A DNA stretch of 64,000 bases from Bacteroidia bacterium (lineage in GTDB: Bacteria; Bacteroidota; Bacteroidia; Bacteroidales; Prolixibacteraceae): NCBI GenBank assembly GCA_025358025.1, contig JANYKW010000009.1:1-64000 (forward strand), in the 5' to 3' direction. Under the pieces are notes generated by a model. That model did not search any database. It was not told the DNA's origin and saw nothing but the letters and a program-made list of their open reading frames with translations. Below, piece after piece: positions 59,829 to 64,000 of this stretch (its first letter is position 1; each line of letters opens with the position of its first letter). The position numbers and the translations under genes were made by a program.

Positions 59829-60455
59829 CTATTTGTTAACAGCTACCAGCATAAATTTTAAGGTAAAATCATCATATATCATCTTGTCACCCAAATCCGA
59901 AAAGAAGCTTCCCGACCTGTACTTAATATCGTACTTTGTGCGGTTAACAACCATTGTACCGGTTGCAGTCAGCTTTTCTGAAGTAACTTTCACCTCCGAA
60001 TCAAATTCTATGGGAGAGACAATCCCTTTGATGGTCAAATCTGCAATAAAGTGATACAGATTACCTGATTTGGCAGTTACATTCTTAACCTCCAGGATAG
60101 CCTGAGGAAATTTAACGACGCTAAAAAAATCCTCCGATTTCAAGTGGCCTACCAAATTCTTATTTAAACCACTTCCATCCGTGTTTACTAGGGTATTCAT
60201 ATCGACTGCCACTTTCCCTCCGGAGATCTTCCTTTTCTCAACCTGAATGGTACCCTCTCCAAAAGATATGGTTCCAACATGCTGACCTGTAACCTTTTTA
60301 GCCTCCCATTCCAAAGTGCTTGAAGCTATATCAATACGGTATTCCTTTGCAAAAGCCGAAATACCGGAGATGAGAAGTAGCGAACTTAAAAGAATTTTAG
60401 CAAAACCAGCCGATAGGCCATTGCTCTGTTTTTTATTTATGATTAATTTCTCCAT
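59829..60455 (-). CDS. YceI-family protein
   Basis: Signal peptide; IDIASSTLEWEAKKVTGQHVGTISF; LKSEDFFSVVKFPQAILEV. Confidence 0.9.
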   Translation of the reverse strand: MEKLIINKKQSNGLSAGFAKILLSSLLLISGISAFAKEYRIDIASSTLEWEAKKVTGQHVGTISFGEGTIQVEKRKISGGKVAVDMNTLVNTDGSGLNKNLVGHLKSEDFFSVVKFPQAILEVKNVTAKSGNLYHFIADLTIKGIVSPIEFDSEVKVTSEKLTATGTMVVNRTKYDIKYRSGSFFSDLGDKMIYDDFTLKFMLVAVNK

Positions 60456-60537
60456 GCTATATTTAATTTCTGAGAGTTTACGGTTGCAATGAAATATAGT
60501 TTCAACAACAGGGATAGGTAGTTACAAGCTAAAATCG

Positions 60538-60545
60538 TATATTTG
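60538..60545 (+). promoter_or_regulatory. Bacteroidota-type -7 element (TAnnTTTG)
   Basis: TATATTTG, 33 nt upstream of the ATG at 60579. Confidence 0.4.
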
Positions 60546-60578
60546 GACCCAAATTAAAAGTCACTCTAATTTTATAGA

Positions 60579-61283
60579 ATGAAGAACAACAATAACTTAA
60601 CAGAAGACATTAGTCTGACCGGTTTTCGTTTTTTTCAGTCTTTGTCTGAAGAAGAGATGAAAAGTCTCAACAACGAAAAAGTATGCTCTACATACAAAAA
60701 AGGAAGTGTCCTGTACAAGGAAGGAAGTCGCCTGACAGGCTTTTATTGCATCACAGGTGGGATTGTCAAGATATATAAGACAGGTAATGACGGGAAGGAA
60801 CAAATTATCCGATTTGCAAAAAAAGGCGATATCATTGCCTATCGTTCCCTTTTAAGTCAGGAATCAGCCTGTACTTCAGCCAAAACCATCGAAGATTCCA
60901 CTTTGTGCCATATCCCTTACAAAACGTTACTGGGCCTGATAGAAAGAAACTGGAAATTCTCGCTGGCTATGCTTAAAATCGTATGCGCAGAGCTGAAAGA
61001 AGCCAATGACTATATCACCGATATCGCTCAAAAAACTGTCAGGGAAAGGCTTGCAGAAGTACTTTTGTTACTCAGGCAGGAATTTGACCTGGATGCAGAA
61101 AAAACATTGCAGATTTCGCTGACAAGGGAAGAACTCGCTAACATGGTTGGGACAGCAACTGAATCCATTATTCGACTTTTATCTGAATTTAAACAGGATA
61201 GGCTGATCGATCTTCAAGGTCGTAAAATCAGGATTATTAACATACAGGCACTTACCAAAGTGGCCAACCTTACCAAGTACTGA
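60579..61283 (+). CDS. Crp/Fnr-family transcriptional regulator
   Basis: Cyclic-nucleotide-binding-like domain KGSVLYKEGSRLTGFYCITGG; C-terminal HTH SLTREELANMVGTATESIIRLLSEF. Confidence 0.93.
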   Translation: MKNNNNLTEDISLTGFRFFQSLSEEEMKSLNNEKVCSTYKKGSVLYKEGSRLTGFYCITGGIVKIYKTGNDGKEQIIRFAKKGDIIAYRSLLSQESACTSAKTIEDSTLCHIPYKTLLGLIERNWKFSLAMLKIVCAELKEANDYITDIAQKTVRERLAEVLLLLRQEFDLDAEKTLQISLTREELANMVGTATESIIRLLSEFKQDRLIDLQGRKIRIINIQALTKVANLTKY

Positions 61284-61286
61284 TCC

Positions 61287-62516
61287 TTACATGCTGATCC
61301 ACTTTTCGGGATCCTGTTTGTTGTTCTCATACCAAAGCTGAAACTTTAAAACAGTTTTGTTGTCATCTTCTGAATCCGTGAAGATGGTGCCAATCTCCTG
61401 CTTGGTATCCACTTTCTGCCCCACCTGAACAGAGACACTGGATAGATTGGAATAAACAGTCAGGTAACTGCCGTGTCTTAAAATAATGGCCATATTACCG
61501 CCAATATTTTGTAATACCTTGGAAACCTCTCCCTTGAAAACTGCCCGGGCCTTTGCTCCTGACTGGGTCGCAATATCAATTCCTGAGTTTCTTCTGATCA
61601 CATGCTTTAAAACAAGATCCGGGTGCTCCCCAAAATGGTCAGTAATCAAACCTCGTTGCAAAGGCCAGGGCAATTTGCCTTTGTTCATGGAAAAATCATC
61701 AGACAAATTCTTATATTCAGGAGATAGTTTGACCTCGGGTGTTTTAGCTGCTTTTGAACTCTTGGTAACTTTTGGTGTTGCTTTTCTGGCCTCTTCGGCA
61801 ATACTCCGTTCAATCTCCTGCTCAAGTTTCATTGCAATCCTTTGCTGATTCTCAAGTTTTTTCCTTAGCTCCTTTTCCTTCTTTTGCAATTGAACATAGT
61901 ACTCCTTCTGGTCGGCTTTTTGCTTCTCATACTTATCTGACTGACTGATTTTTGAAGAAAGAAGTTGCTGCTTGTCCGATTTCCTTGAATTCAGATCCTC
62001 TACCAGCCGAGCTAATTTTTCTCTAAGTTCCGAAATCTCTCCGGCTTGTGTTCTGCGATAATCAGCATATTGTTTCAAATAAGTAAAACGCTTATAAGCC
62101 TGATTAAAATCATCTGCGGACAGTAAAAATAAAAACTGGTTGTTCATATCCTGATTTCTCCGGGCATATCTTATCATGCCTGCATATCGGTCCTTTATCA
62201 GATTAAGATCCGCGCTGAGTGAATCAATATTGTTTGAACTCCTGATGATGGTCGAATCCAGATAGGTTAATTCGGAATTAATATTCGATATCAGACTTTC
62301 CTGCAAACGAATCTTGCGTTCGAGTATCGTAAGCCGGCTGACTGATGTTTTTGCATTTTGATTGGTCTCTTTCAATAAATTGTTGATATACTCAATCTCC
62401 TGACTAGTTTTTTCCTTTTCCTTTCGTAAATCATTGATCGATTGAGAATAAGAAGAAAATCCTAACATCAGAAAAAAAAATGCAACTCCTATTTTTTTTA
62501 TACCATCTGCCATCAC
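61287..62516 (-). CDS. murein hydrolase activator EnvC-like, coiled coil plus M23 peptidase-like domain
   Basis: Signal peptide, long coiled coil, then GLITDHFGEHPDLVLKHVIRRNSGIDIATQSGAKARAVFKGEVSKV. Confidence 0.9.
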   Translation of the reverse strand: MMADGIKKIGVAFFFLMLGFSSYSQSINDLRKEKEKTSQEIEYINNLLKETNQNAKTSVSRLTILERKIRLQESLISNINSELTYLDSTIIRSSNNIDSLSADLNLIKDRYAGMIRYARRNQDMNNQFLFLLSADDFNQAYKRFTYLKQYADYRRTQAGEISELREKLARLVEDLNSRKSDKQQLLSSKISQSDKYEKQKADQKEYYVQLQKKEKELRKKLENQQRIAMKLEQEIERSIAEEARKATPKVTKSSKAAKTPEVKLSPEYKNLSDDFSMNKGKLPWPLQRGLITDHFGEHPDLVLKHVIRRNSGIDIATQSGAKARAVFKGEVSKVLQNIGGNMAIILRHGSYLTVYSNLSSVSVQVGQKVDTKQEIGTIFTDSEDDNKTVLKFQLWYENNKQDPEKWISM

Positions 62517-62528
62517 ATCATTGTCAAG

Positions 62529-63398
62529 TCAATTATTATTCTTTTTCAATGCTTCCCTCTTATATTTTGAAGGAATACTGAATCCAAAATCAATTTCATC
62601 GTCTATCGAAACTTTCGACAATTCAACCTCTATGTCTAATTTTTCCCTCCCGGATAACGAAAGATGAATTTTGCCAGGGAACCATTTTACCCCTACAGGT
62701 TGAAAGGCAGAAAACTCAATGGTAATGATCCGGTCTGAACTAAGATCATGAAAAATCTCCTTCCTTACAACAAAAATATCAGGATCAACAAAAATATCCT
62801 GCTTTACCATATGCTGTTCATCTTTTCTTTGCATGAAACGTTCGTACCTACCTTCATTGGCTTCAAATTTTCTGAATCTTCGCTCCCTGACCGAGGATAT
62901 TTTATACATATTTTCCTCAATATCACATACATAATCCTTAAACTGATTCTCTTTTTGATCTGGTTTTAAGGATTGCATCTGATTACTTAGTATAGCTTGT
63001 ATTGTTTGATAATCAATATCATAACCTATATAATCACTGATTTGTTGTATCAGGCCAGACATCACAACTTTGTCAATATGGTAGACAATCCTAAAAGAAT
63101 CAGTACCAAGTTCAAGCTTACCAACGGGGACAGTCAGCTTTTGGGCAGAAACTTGTATGATACTGTCCTTTTTAAGTTTATACATACCTCTGATACTGAC
63201 TACTCTATTATCATTATTAAGGGTTAAACTGACCTTTTTTACCCACAGTGTGCTGAATTTAAGTTCATTTTCATTTACCATCCTAACAACACGCTTAACA
63301 CCGATTGGTTTTAATTTCTTCTCAATAACAACCTTTTCGGTGTTTTTACATCCTGCCAACAGGAAAAGGATGATCCCCAAATAGCTAAAAAATTTCAT
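62529..63398 (-). CDS. DUF4292-type lipoprotein
   Basis: Lipobox LLAGC; overall pattern and position between EnvC and TPR genes typical of Bacteroidota. Confidence 0.82.
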   Translation of the reverse strand: MKFFSYLGIILFLLAGCKNTEKVVIEKKLKPIGVKRVVRMVNENELKFSTLWVKKVSLTLNNDNRVVSIRGMYKLKKDSIIQVSAQKLTVPVGKLELGTDSFRIVYHIDKVVMSGLIQQISDYIGYDIDYQTIQAILSNQMQSLKPDQKENQFKDYVCDIEENMYKISSVRERRFRKFEANEGRYERFMQRKDEQHMVKQDIFVDPDIFVVRKEIFHDLSSDRIITIEFSAFQPVGVKWFPGKIHLSLSGREKLDIEVELSKVSIDDEIDFGFSIPSKYKREALKKNNN

Positions 63399-64000
63399 TC
63401 TTCAATTGATTCATAGTAAGTTGAAGTATTTATTTTCTTCGGTAAGACCTTTGACGTATTGCCCATTTTCAAAGACTTCTCCCACTGTTTTACTGCCTGA
63501 TCTTTTTCGTTCAGAAAGTACAGTATATCCCCGTAATGTTCAATCAACACAGGATTTTCCTCAGTACTGTTTGACAAAGCCGATTCCATATAAAATTTTG
63601 CCAGCTGAAAATCTTTCTTTTTGAACAATACCCATGCATAGGTATCAAGATAGGTGGAACTGTTTGGATTATTCTGTACCACCATGCTGCTCAATTTCTC
63701 TGCAACATCCAATTTAATGGACCTAAGTGACAAATAATAGGCATAATTGTTCATTGCCAGATAGTTCTGCGGATCAATCTTTACAACTTTATCAAACCAA
63801 CTGTACGCTTCATCATATTTTTTCAGCTTGTAACAGGCTTCGGCACGGTAGGTATAAACCTGCGAAAGTACCTGATTGTTGTTGGTTGCATTCACCTCTG
63901 CCGAATCAAGAACTGCAAAAACCTCCTGATAATCTCCCATCTGAATCAAAGCAACAGCATGCAGAATATACAAAAGAGGTTGTTCTGAAAAATATTTGAT
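63395..64000 (-). CDS. TPR-repeat protein, partial (5' end beyond window)
   Basis: TPR-like repeats (YRAEACYKLKKYDEAYSWFDKVVKIDPQNYLAMNNYAYYLS); frame remains open to the window edge; overlaps DUF4292 start by 4 nt. Confidence 0.85.
   Translation of the reverse strand: MKYFSEQPLLYILHAVALIQMGDYQEVFAVLDSAEVNATNNNQVLSQVYTYRAEACYKLKKYDEAYSWFDKVVKIDPQNYLAMNNYAYYLSLRSIKLDVAEKLSSMVVQNNPNSSTYLDTYAWVLFKKKDFQLAKFYMESALSNSTEENPVLIEHYGDILYFLNEKDQAVKQWEKSLKMGNTSKVLPKKINTSTYYESIEE

Noticed and set aside
63395-63973. Complete TPR gene starting at 63973
   Set aside because: The indicated start is TTG and the frame stays open to the window edge, so the gene is called partial.

Overview
This 64 kb window reads as Bacteroidota chromosome (SusC/SusD pair, FecR/ECF switch, GldK-like/DUF4292/EnvC housekeeping genes). 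I saw no rRNA, tRNA, CRISPR array, transposase or prophage. Main blocks: (1) metG (partial), a CDF-like transporter and uppP. (2) A + strand secreted carbohydrate-enzyme run at 2.95-14.9 kb: DUF4965 protein, GH3, GH29, GH127, an unassigned secreted protein, GH92. (3) A DUF1080 protein, then a tight cluster at 17.5-23 kb: tetraheme cytochrome fused to an FGE-like domain, two Tat-type Gfo/Idh/MocA proteins, and a ThuA protein. This suggests an extracytoplasmic redox (3-keto-sugar type) module. (4) A selenium-use gene set (selD ... DUF3343, class V aminotransferase, yedF, mnmH). It is interrupted by about 7.5 kb carrying a HypD-like glycyl radical enzyme, its activase, a UROD/MtaA-like protein, an S9-type hydrolase and a DUF3089 protein. 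Related dispersed repeats flank the interruption, and one of them holds a truncated GxxExxY-like ORF. (5) An ECF sigma/FecR/SusC/SusD locus with no glycoside hydrolase but with a Tat-type TIM-barrel isomerase and a second UROD-like gene. (6) A ceramidase-like gene, HAD phosphatase, COG2509-like flavoprotein translationally coupled to metH, YceI, a Crp/Fnr regulator, EnvC, DUF4292 and a TPR protein. All family assignments are from reading the translations; no searches were run.
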